From positions 1-38,532 of the forward strand of contig NZ_JALBYU010000036.1 in assembly GCF_029963765.1 (NCBI RefSeq): a stretch of DNA of 38,532 nt, given 5' to 3'. The DNA is from Pseudomonas sp. UYIF39 (GTDB lineage Bacteria > Pseudomonadota > Gammaproteobacteria > Pseudomonadales > Pseudomonadaceae). Positions within the stretch are counted from its first letter, which is position 1; each line of letters begins with the position of its first letter. The notes beneath the pieces are model-generated. The model was given only the letters and a program-made list of their open reading frames with translations, searched no databases and had not been told where the DNA came from. The position numbers were made by a program, and so were the translations under genes. Below, piece after piece: positions 18,049 through 24,792 of this stretch.

Positions 18049-18474
18049 GTGTTCGCTTTAGATCCACGGCTTCAACAAGACACGTTACCGATCGGGGATT
18101 TCCCACTTTGCCGGTTGCTGCTGTCCAATGATTCGAACTACCCCTGGTTCATTCTGGTGCCGCGTTGTGAGGATATCAGTGAGATATTTCAGTTGGGTGT
18201 CGCAGATCAACAGCAGCTGTGGCAGGAAACGACCGCACTGGCGGAAATGCTCAAAGACTCGTTCGACGCGGACAAGTTGAATGTCGCGGCCCTGGGTAAC
18301 GTCGTCAGTCAGTTGCACGTGCATGTGATTGTGCGCAAGCGTGAGGACGCCGCCTGGCCGGCGCCGGTTTGGGGTAAGCACCCGGCAAAACCGTACAGTG
18401 CTGAGCAGATCGCAACGATTCGCGAACGGTTGCGCCTGGTATTGACCGAAGATTTCACGTTTCTGGAGGGGTGA
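18049..18474 (+). CDS. HIT-domain family protein
   Basis: A small cytosolic protein (141 residues) of the histidine-triad nucleotide hydrolase superfamily. It begins VFALDPRLQQDTLPIGDFPL and carries the family segment GNVVSQLHVHVIVRK. The triad reads Q88-L-H90-V-H92-V-I, so Gln replaces the first His; the two essential later His residues are present. The substrate (AMP-lysine, Ap4A or similar) is unknown. I chose the GTG at 18049 because CGGGAG lies nine bases upstream and the family begins here. An upstream in-frame ATG at 17920 would add 43 residues with no similarity. It is coupled to slyX three bases downstream, the same pairing as in P. aeruginosa (PA0959/PA0960, from memory). Confidence 0.87.
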   Translation: MFALDPRLQQDTLPIGDFPLCRLLLSNDSNYPWFILVPRCEDISEIFQLGVADQQQLWQETTALAEMLKDSFDADKLNVAALGNVVSQLHVHVIVRKREDAAWPAPVWGKHPAKPYSAEQIATIRERLRLVLTEDFTFLEG

Positions 18475-18477
18475 ATC

Positions 18478-18684
18478 ATGAGCCTGGAAGATCGCGTTAC
18501 CGATCTGGAAAGTCAGTTGGCATTTCAGGATGACACCATCCAGGCATTGAGTGATGTGCTGGCGACGCAGCAGCGTGCAGTTGAGCGTCTGCAACTGCAA
18601 ATGGCGGCTTTGCTCAAGCGGCAAGAGGAGATGGCCGGCCAGTTCGAGACGTTTGAAGAAGAAGCGCCACCACCGCACTACTAA
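18478..18684 (+). CDS. slyX: SlyX family protein
   Basis: A 68-residue coiled-coil protein. It is heptad-rich from MSLEDRVTDLESQLAFQDDTI through RLQLQMAALLKRQEEM and ends in the family signature PPPHY. SlyX proteins have no established biochemical role; in E. coli the gene lies by slyD. The start ATG at 18478 has GGAGGGG about seven bases upstream, and the gene follows the HIT gene by three bases, so the two form an operon. A strong hairpin terminator follows. Confidence 0.93.
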   Translation: MSLEDRVTDLESQLAFQDDTIQALSDVLATQQRAVERLQLQMAALLKRQEEMAGQFETFEEEAPPPHY

Positions 18685-18696
18685 GCCGCAGGCAAT

Positions 18697-18735
18697 AAAA
18701 AACCGCGAATAGCCAGGCTGTTCGCGGTTTTTTTT
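18697..18735. terminator. Bidirectional rho-independent terminator after slyX
   Basis: The stem AACCGCGAA/TTCGCGGTT has an internal GCC/GGC pairing in the loop and an eight-base T-run on the right. The matching A-run on the left also serves the leftward cold-shock fusion gene. Confidence 0.93.
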
Positions 18736-18744
18736 AGCCTTGAA

Positions 18745-19347
18745 TCAGCGACGCGGCAGTGCGGCGATCACATCTTCGGCTTGCAGGCCTTTGTCACGAT
18801 TCATGACGGAGAACTCCACGCGCTGGCCTTCGACCAGGACGCGATGACCTTCGCCACGAATGGCCCGGAAATGCACGAAAATATCGTCGCCGGAATCACG
18901 GGAAATAAAGCCGAAGCCTTTGGATGTGTTGAACCACTTTACGGTACCGGTATCGCGGTTGCTCATGTCGTAGCTTGGCGAGGCGGCGGCCGGTGAAGAT
19001 TTGTAGAAGCTGATGGCCAGGTGCAGAAGAACGGCAATCAGGGCAGCGACCAGGCTGAACAGAACAGCAGGTTGACCGGCAATGACAGGCATCGGCGCGA
19101 TCAGCGTCAGGGTTTGCAGGACGACGGTCAGAACCAGCAGGGCGCTTACCAGGTTTTGCAGTTGATGACGTGGGCCTTTGTTCCAGTAGGGGATAACAGG
19201 AGCGAGGGTGAGGTTGAGCAGGCCGAAAAAGGCCAGGTACAGCGCATCAGGTTGTTGCAGGTAAGGTACGGCTTCGGATCGCAGGCTAGGGATGAAGGAC
19301 AACAGCAAGGCTGCTGCGCCCATTAGCAGGTGGACAATTTTCAACAT
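18745..19347 (-). CDS. Integral membrane protein with C-terminal cold-shock domain
   Basis: A 200-residue fusion. Four hydrophobic helices (about 4-21, 35-53, 65-87, 93-114) are followed by a linker and a complete cold-shock domain (128-198) that begins like a free CspA (MSNRDTGTVKWFN). RNP1 is KGFGFI (143-148) and RNP2 is IFVHF (156-160). The domain would bind single-stranded nucleic acid at the inner membrane; no function is established. The P. aeruginosa homologue (PA0961, annotated as a cold-shock protein) has the same neighbours, from memory. An internal Met128 could make a free Csp, but no ribosome site precedes it. The ATG at 19347 also has only a weak ribosome site. Confidence 0.85.
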   Translation of the reverse strand: MLKIVHLLMGAAALLLSFIPSLRSEAVPYLQQPDALYLAFFGLLNLTLAPVIPYWNKGPRHQLQNLVSALLVLTVVLQTLTLIAPMPVIAGQPAVLFSLVAALIAVLLHLAISFYKSSPAAASPSYDMSNRDTGTVKWFNTSKGFGFISRDSGDDIFVHFRAIRGEGHRVLVEGQRVEFSVMNRDKGLQAEDVIAALPRR

Positions 19348-19655
19348 TTTGAGTAACTCACGTTAAGACGGATCACAAGGAAGAGCTGATTGAGCACGGT
19401 TCGCTTCAGAACAATAAGAGGCGTTGGACACGTACCCGGTACCAGCCTATGCGCAGCCCCCGGAAAATAGGCGGTAGCGACACACTGCCTATTTAACAGC
19501 AAAGCCTGCGGCTACTCAAATCAGGCAGTCCAGCGGTGCTCTCAGGGTCGATTTGTCGCAGATAGCCAGAGAATCCGGGGCTGCGGGTGGTCGGCAGGCT
19601 TGCTAGAGTGGTCCTGCACCTGTTGGATGAATTTCATCACCTTTAGGGGAAACGC

Positions 19656-19712
19656 ATGGCAATCGACGCGGATGGCGCCCGAGGGGTTTGTTCGCCGCCT
19701 GTCTACTCGTAA
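19656..19712 (+). pseudogene. Possible remnant of dps (leader, ribosome site and first codons only)
   Basis: An 18-codon frame, MAIDADGARGVCSPPVYS, is preceded by AGGGGA six bases before the ATG and by an extended -10 (TGCTAGAGT). Pseudomonas Dps proteins, as I recall, start MAIDIGISEE and their gene lies exactly here, between the cold-shock fusion and aspS. After the fourth codon nothing Dps-like remains. It could equally be a small peptide gene or chance; only comparison with relatives can decide. Confidence 0.3.
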
Positions 19713-19817
19713 CTTTAAATGTCTTTCTGTTGAATGATATTACGCCCAAGTGTGTAGGAAATTATCTGGAGTAGGACGGTCTCCATGATCGCCCTTCAGT
19801 TGTTGGCTTATCCTACG

Positions 19818-19847
19818 TTGATGGTCATAAAGTCATCTGGATATAAC
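19818..19847 (+). promoter_or_regulatory. Sigma-70 promoter of the RHH gene
   Basis: TTGATG (19818-19823) and TATAAC (19842-19847) are separated by 18 bp. Transcription would start about 70 bases before the RHH ATG. GTAGGA motifs lie immediately upstream and could bind an activator. Confidence 0.6.
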
Positions 19848-19924
19848 TTTGCGCCTGCGCTTTTATAGAGAAACAGCTTGTTGCTCTAATAAAAAAGCAA
19901 GGATGGCAAAGGAGTGTCAACGAT

Positions 19925-20263
19925 ATGGATTACGAAGACAGGAGAAGCGAGGGGAGGGTCGGTCCGGTCAAGGAGATAAGGATCGATCCATTTGTCAGCG
20001 AATTTGATATGGGCCTGGCCCAGCCTTTATCCCGGTCGGTGCGTTTGAATGGCTTCGCCACCTGCTTGCGGCTTGAACAGGTGTACTGGGATATTTTGGG
20101 CGACATGGCCAAGGTCAACTGCTGTTCGGTCAGTGCGCTGTTGTCCCATGTGGACCGCGAGGTGCATTTACGTCACGGCGGGGTCAAGAACTTCACCGGG
20201 CTGGTGCGGGTTGTGTGCGTCGTGCACAGCCTGAAGGAAGGCGGCTGCGTCGCCATGCCTTAG
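19925..20263 (+). CDS. Ribbon-helix-helix domain protein (RHH_4 type)
   Basis: A 112-residue protein. After a charged N-terminus (1-35) it shows RSVRLNGFATCLRLEQVYWDILGDMA, the strand-helix of a ribbon-helix-helix fold, then SVSALLSHVDREVHLRHGGVKNFTGLVRVVCVVH, typical of the RHH_4 family. The fold suggests DNA binding as a dimer, probably as a small regulator, but targets are unknown. The start ATG at 19925 follows AAAGGAG and lies downstream of a clear sigma-70 promoter. There is no toxin or partner gene next to it, so it is not an evident antitoxin. A hairpin (20294-20317) follows the stop. Confidence 0.8.
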   Translation: MDYEDRRSEGRVGPVKEIRIDPFVSEFDMGLAQPLSRSVRLNGFATCLRLEQVYWDILGDMAKVNCCSVSALLSHVDREVHLRHGGVKNFTGLVRVVCVVHSLKEGGCVAMP

Positions 20264-20293
20264 CCACAGGGGTGGAATGGGTAGAGTGTCGGT

Positions 20294-20317
20294 CTGTGCA
20301 GTCTTACGGCTGCACAG
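20294..20317. repeat. Perfect 8-bp inverted repeat before fmdB
   Basis: CTGTGCAG and CTGCACAG flank an 8-nt loop. It lies 31 bases after the RHH stop and 16 bases before a TATAAT, so it could be a weak terminator (no T-run follows) or an operator over the -35 region of the fmdB promoter. Confidence 0.6.
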
Positions 20318-20338
20318 GCTGCATTTAATGGATATAAT
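20310..20338 (+). promoter_or_regulatory. Promoter of fmdB (and probably aspS)
   Basis: A consensus TATAAT at 20333-20338 lies 62 bases before the FmdB ATG. The -35 at 17-bp spacing is a poor CTGCAC within the inverted repeat at 20294-20317. Confidence 0.5.
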
Positions 20339-20399
20339 CCCGCTCTTTGCCGCAAAACCCAGCGTGTGCGGTAGCAATCTGATCGCCGAGACAACCCCC

Positions 20400-20621
20400 A
20401 TGCCGATGTACGACTATCAATGTGCTTCCTGTGGTCATCAGTTGGAAGCCATTCAAAAGATCAGCGCAGCACCGCTGGTCGACTGCCCTGCCTGCCAGGC
20501 GCCAGAGCTTAAGAAGATGCTGTCCATGCCGGGCTTCCGCCTTAGCGGCACCGGCTGGTACGAAACCGATTTCAAGACCGGTTCCAAGAAGAATCTGGCC
20601 GGCGGCGACAAAGCTGACTAG
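20400..20621 (+). CDS. FmdB family zinc-ribbon protein
   Basis: A 73-residue protein with a small N-terminal zinc ribbon: C8-x2-C11 and C29-x2-C32 in MPMYDYQCASCGHQLEA ... VDCPACQAP, then a basic low-complexity tail (FKTGSKKNLAGGDKAD). FmdB-type proteins are often found next to aspS in pseudomonads; their role is not firmly known, with regulatory or ribosome-associated roles proposed. The ATG at 20400 gives the standard MP-x-Y-x-Y-x-C start; the next ATG at 20406 is less likely. The ribosome site is weak. aspS begins 122 bp downstream with no terminator between, so co-transcription is likely. Confidence 0.9.
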   Translation: MPMYDYQCASCGHQLEAIQKISAAPLVDCPACQAPELKKMLSMPGFRLSGTGWYETDFKTGSKKNLAGGDKAD

Positions 20622-20743
20622 GGTCTTGAACCTGAGTTGAACGACACGTGCGAGCTCTTGCACCATCTGGCGCCTTTCACAAGGGCAGGATATGAGCAAG
20701 GTCTCCAACCGAATTTCGAATTACGAGAAGCGAAACCACTACC

Positions 20744-22519
20744 ATGATGCGCAGCCATTATTGCGGCCAACTGAACGAAAGCCTGGAAGGCCAGGAAATT
20801 ACCCTTTGCGGATGGGTTCACCGTCGCCGTGACCACGGTGGGGTGATTTTCCTCGATATCCGTGATCGTGACGGTCTGGCCCAGGTGGTGTTCGACCCGG
20901 ACCGCGCTGAATCCTTCGCCGCCGCCGATCGCGTGCGCAGCGAGTACGTGGTCAAGATCACCGGCAAGGTTCGCCTGCGTCCGGCCGGTGCCACCAACGC
21001 CAACATGGCGTCGGGCATGATCGAAGTGCTGGGCTACGAGCTTGAAGTGCTGAACGAGTCGGAAACCCCGCCGTTCCCGCTCAACGAGTTCTCCGACGTC
21101 GGCGAAGAAACCCGCCTGCGTTATCGCTTCCTCGACCTGCGTCGCCCGGAAATGCTCGAGAAGCTGCGTCTGCGTTCGCGCATGACTACCAGCATCCGTC
21201 GCTTCCTCGACGAGAACGGCTTCCTCGATGTCGAAACGCCGATTCTGACCCGCGCCACGCCAGAAGGCGCTCGCGACTACCTGGTGCCGAGCCGTACTCA
21301 CGCAGGTAGCTTCTTTGCCTTGCCGCAATCGCCACAGCTGTTCAAGCAGCTGCTGATGGTCGCCGGCTTCGACCGTTACTACCAGATCGCCAAGTGCTTC
21401 CGCGACGAAGATCTGCGCGCCGACCGTCAGCCGGAATTCACCCAGATCGACATCGAGACCAGCTTCCTCGATGAAAAAGAGATCATGGGCATCACCGAAC
21501 AAATGATCCGCAACCTGTTCAAGGAAGTGCTGGACCTGGAGTTCGGCGACTTCCCGCACATGACCTTCGAAGAGGCCATGCGTCGTTACGGTTCCGACAA
21601 GCCGGACCTGCGTAACCCACTGGAACTGGTTGACGTTGCCGATCAACTGAAAGAAGTCGACTTCAAGGTGTTCAGCGGCCCTGCCAACGACCCGAAATGC
21701 CGCGTTGCCGCCTTGCGCGTTCCAGGCGCGGCGAGCATGCCGCGCAAGCAGATCGACGACTACACCAAGTTCGTCGGCATCTACGGTGCCAAGGGCCTGG
21801 CGTACATCAAGGTCAACGAGCGCGCCAAAGGCGTCGAAGGCCTGCAATCGCCGATCGTCAAGAACATCCCTGAAGCCAACCTCAATGTGATCCTTGATCG
21901 CGTTGGCGCGGTTGACGGTGACATCGTGTTCTTCGGTGCCGACAAAGCCAAGATCGTCAGCGAAGCCCTGGGCGCGCTGCGGATCAAGGTCGGTAACGAT
22001 CTGAACCTGCTGACGTGCGAGTGGGCACCGATGTGGGTTGTCGACTTCCCGATGTTCGAAGAGAACGACGACGGTAGCTTCACAGCCTTGCACCACCCAT
22101 TCACCGCGCCGAAGTGCACCCCGGAAGAACTGGAAGCCAACCCGGCGACCGCGCTGTCCCGAGCCTACGACATGGTACTGAACGGTACCGAGCTGGGTGG
22201 CGGTTCGATCCGTATCCACCGCAAGGAAATGCAACAGTCGGTATTCCGTCTGCTGGGTATCAGTGAAGCGGAACAGGAAGAGAAATTCGGCTTCCTGCTC
22301 GACGCCCTGAAATACGGCGCGCCGCCGCACGGTGGTCTGGCCTTCGGTCTGGACCGTCTGGTGATGCTGATGACCGGCGCCCAGTCGATCCGTGAAGTGA
22401 TCGCCTTCCCGAAAACCCAGAGCGCCGCTTGCGTCATGACTCAGGCCCCGGGTGTGGTAGATGCCAAGGCACTGCGCGAATTGCACATTCGTCTGCGCGA
22501 AACGCCTAAAGCTGAGTAA
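20744..22519 (+). CDS. aspS: Aspartyl-tRNA synthetase, non-discriminating bacterial type
   Basis: A class II synthetase of 591 residues. The N-terminal OB anticodon-binding domain is about 1-105, the catalytic core with motif 2 FRDEDLRADRQPEFTQID, the bacterial GAD insertion about 290-420, and motif 3 GLAFGLDRLVML near 550. His31 (GWVHRRRDHGG) is the residue linked in P. aeruginosa to relaxed recognition of both tRNA-Asp and tRNA-Asn; the resulting Asp-tRNA-Asn is then amidated by GatCAB. The start is MMRSHYCG; the first of two ATGs matches the family. The ribosome site is weak (GAGAAG). A strong hairpin terminator follows. Confidence 0.98.
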   Translation: MMRSHYCGQLNESLEGQEITLCGWVHRRRDHGGVIFLDIRDRDGLAQVVFDPDRAESFAAADRVRSEYVVKITGKVRLRPAGATNANMASGMIEVLGYELEVLNESETPPFPLNEFSDVGEETRLRYRFLDLRRPEMLEKLRLRSRMTTSIRRFLDENGFLDVETPILTRATPEGARDYLVPSRTHAGSFFALPQSPQLFKQLLMVAGFDRYYQIAKCFRDEDLRADRQPEFTQIDIETSFLDEKEIMGITEQMIRNLFKEVLDLEFGDFPHMTFEEAMRRYGSDKPDLRNPLELVDVADQLKEVDFKVFSGPANDPKCRVAALRVPGAASMPRKQIDDYTKFVGIYGAKGLAYIKVNERAKGVEGLQSPIVKNIPEANLNVILDRVGAVDGDIVFFGADKAKIVSEALGALRIKVGNDLNLLTCEWAPMWVVDFPMFEENDDGSFTALHHPFTAPKCTPEELEANPATALSRAYDMVLNGTELGGGSIRIHRKEMQQSVFRLLGISEAEQEEKFGFLLDALKYGAPPHGGLAFGLDRLVMLMTGAQSIREVIAFPKTQSAACVMTQAPGVVDAKALRELHIRLRETPKAE

Positions 22520-22529
22520 GGCTGACCAG

Positions 22530-22560
22530 AAGGGCGCATCTTCGGATGCGCCCTTTCTTT
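22530..22560 (+). terminator. Rho-independent terminator after aspS
   Basis: A perfect 11-bp stem AAGGGCGCATC/GATGCGCCCTT with a stable TTCG tetraloop (22541-22544), then TTTCTTT. It begins ten bases after the aspS stop. Confidence 0.95.
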
Positions 22561-22642
22561 ATAGATTGGTCGAGATTTTTATTTGCTGGCTGGCGCGTCA
22601 TGGCGTAGCGGGCAATGTTTCAAAAAGAATTCGGAGCGAGAT

Positions 22643-23389
<747 letters not shown>

Positions 23390-23400
23390 TGCATTTATAG

Positions 23401-23472
23401 AAGATCGCAGCCTTCGGCAGCTCCTACGGTTTACGCTGTACAGGTAGGAGCTGGCGAAGCCTGCGATCTTTT
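23401..23472. repeat. REPIN of a second family (GATCGCAG/GTAGGAGCT)
   Basis: Inverted arms AAGATCGCAG..CCTTCG..CAGCTCCTAC (left) and GTAGGAGCTG..CGAAG..CTGCGATCTT (right) flank a short centre, starting eleven bases after the pmpR stop. The last bases (CTTTT) give it terminator character. It has no sequence in common with the GTGGGAGC family elsewhere in the window. Confidence 0.85.
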
Positions 23473-23488
23473 GATTTTCAGGCATCAC

Positions 23489-23511
23489 CCTGAGGTTATC
23501 CTCAGGTAACC
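23489..23511. promoter_or_regulatory. Overlapping inverted repeats before ruvC
   Basis: CCTGAGG-TTAT-CCTCAGG (23489-23506) and GGTTA-TCCTCAGG-TAACC (23494-23511) share bases and cannot form together. They end 22 bases before the ruvC ATG, in its leader or promoter. No LexA box (CTG-N10-CAG) is present. Confidence 0.45.
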
Positions 23512-23533
23512 GCATTCTCTCTTTGCAGGCGTT

Positions 23534-24058
23534 ATGACTTTAATTCTTGGTATCGACCCCGGTTCGCGCATTACCGGTTATGGCGTGGTGCGTGATACCG
23601 GGCGTGGTTGCGTGTACGTGGCGTCGGGCTGCATTCGCACAGGTTCCGGCGAGCTGCATGAACGCTTGCAAATCGTCTATCGCGGCGTGCGCGAAGTCAT
23701 CCAGACCTACGGCCCGGTGACCATGGGCATCGAAAAAGTCTTCATGGCGCGCAACGCCGACTCTGCATTGAAACTTGGCCAGGCCCGCGGCGCAGCCATC
23801 GTTGCCGGGGCGGAAGAAAGCCTGGAAATCGCTGAATACACCGCAACACAGGTCAAGCAGGCGGTGACCGGGACCGGCGCGGCGAATAAAGAGCAGGTGC
23901 AAATGATGGTCATGCACATGCTGAAACTGACCAGCAAACCGCAAATCGATGCCTCGGACGCCCTGGCCATTGCCATTTGCCATGCTCACACCCGTTCCAG
24001 CCTGTTGCCCCATGGCCTGGGTACGGCACGCAGTCGTGGCGGACGCCTGCGTCTCTGA
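23534..24058 (+). CDS. ruvC: Holliday junction resolvase RuvC
   Basis: Endonuclease that cuts Holliday junctions symmetrically during recombination and repair, working with RuvAB. The 174 residues are full length. The four acidic catalytic residues are visible: D8 (GIDPGSRITGYG), E67 (GIEKVFMARN), D139 and D142 (IDASDALAIAICHAH). The RNase H-like fold is intact, with the basic C-terminus RSRGGRLRL. The ATG at 23534 follows GCAGG. It is the first gene of ruvCAB; an unusual long hairpin separates it from ruvA. Confidence 0.97.
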   Translation: MTLILGIDPGSRITGYGVVRDTGRGCVYVASGCIRTGSGELHERLQIVYRGVREVIQTYGPVTMGIEKVFMARNADSALKLGQARGAAIVAGAEESLEIAEYTATQVKQAVTGTGAANKEQVQMMVMHMLKLTSKPQIDASDALAIAICHAHTRSSLLPHGLGTARSRGGRLRL

Positions 24059-24084
24059 TAGCATCAGCAATCATTTTTTATGGG

Positions 24085-24127
24085 AACGAGGGTTTTGCGC
24101 CTGTGTCGTCGGCGCAAAACCCTTGTT
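24085..24127. repeat. Long stem-loop between ruvC and ruvA
   Basis: A 13-bp perfect stem AGGGTTTTGCGCC/GGCGCAAAACCCT (24089-24101, 24111-24123), extendable to 17 bp through one G-U pair, with a 9-nt loop. No T-run follows, so it is not a standard terminator. It may attenuate, process or stabilise the ruvC-ruvAB mRNA. Confidence 0.75.
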
Positions 24128-24174
24128 CTGTCAGTCGCCAGCACTGATCTGGCCAACGCTCAAGGATCTGAAAC

Positions 24175-24792
24175 GTGATTGGACGCTTGCGCGGCACACT
24201 GGCTGAGAAACAGCCGCCGCACCTGATTCTGGATGTAAACGGTCTGGGGTATGAGCTGGAGGTGCCCATGACCACGCTTTATCGCTTGCCGTCGGTCGGT
24301 GAACCGCTGACCTTGCATACCCATTTGGTCGTACGCGAAGACGCGCAGTTACTCTATGGCTTCTTTGGCAAGCGCGAGCGAGACTTTTTTCGCGAGTTGA
24401 TCCGTCTTAATGGTGTAGGACCGAAATTGGCTCTGGCCCTGATGTCGAGCCTGGAAGTCGATGAACTGGTCCGCTGCGTGCAGTCCCAGGACACTTCGGC
24501 ACTGACCAAGGTGCCGGGCGTGGGCAAGAAGACTGCCGAGCGTTTGCTGGTGGAACTCAAGGACCGGTTCAAGGCCTGGGAAACCGTGCCGGCGATGTTC
24601 GCGTTGGTGCCAAACCAGCCGGGTGGGCCAGATGCGCCAGCTCCGGTCGCCACCGCCGAAAATGACGCGGTCAGCGCGCTGATCTCCCTGGGCTATAAGC
24701 CGCAGGAAGCCAGCAAGGCGATTTCTGCGATCAAGGAGAAAGGTTTGAGCAGTGAAGACATGATTCGTCGTGCCCTGAAGGGAATGATCTAA
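24175..24792 (+). CDS. ruvA: Holliday junction branch migration protein RuvA
   Basis: Forms the tetramer that holds the four-way junction and loads RuvB. The 205 residues include the OB domain (1-64, MIGRLRGTLAEKQPPHLILDV), the acidic pin region, two helix-hairpin-helix motifs (LIRLNGVGPKLALALM and LTKVPGVGKKTAERLLVEL) and the mobile C-terminal RuvB-binding domain III after a proline-rich linker (about 155-205, ending IRRALKGMI). It starts at GTG (24175) with AAGGA nine bases upstream. Its stop is directly followed by the ruvB start without a gap. Confidence 0.97.
   Translation: MIGRLRGTLAEKQPPHLILDVNGLGYELEVPMTTLYRLPSVGEPLTLHTHLVVREDAQLLYGFFGKRERDFFRELIRLNGVGPKLALALMSSLEVDELVRCVQSQDTSALTKVPGVGKKTAERLLVELKDRFKAWETVPAMFALVPNQPGGPDAPAPVATAENDAVSALISLGYKPQEASKAISAIKEKGLSSEDMIRRALKGMI

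Larger units (their letters stand above)
19348..19924. other. Intergenic region at the usual dps position
   Basis: These 577 bp separate the membrane/cold-shock gene (-) from the RHH gene (+). The region contains an 11-bp hairpin with one G-U pair (19465-19475/19484-19494), a TGCTAGAGT -10-like element (19601-19609), a strong AGGGGA ribosome site and an 18-codon frame beginning MAID (19656-19712), three GTAGGA motifs (19754, 19771, inverted at 19811) and a good sigma-70 promoter (19818-19847). No intact gene is seen. Confidence 0.6.

Noticed and set aside
19925..20621. RHH protein plus FmdB considered as a toxin-antitoxin pair
   Set aside because: FmdB-type zinc ribbons are not toxins, the genes are separated by a promoter and hairpin, and there is no overlap.
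20618..22486. Long minus-strand open frame opposite aspS
   Set aside because: Shadow of aspS codon bias; no domain and no ribosome site.
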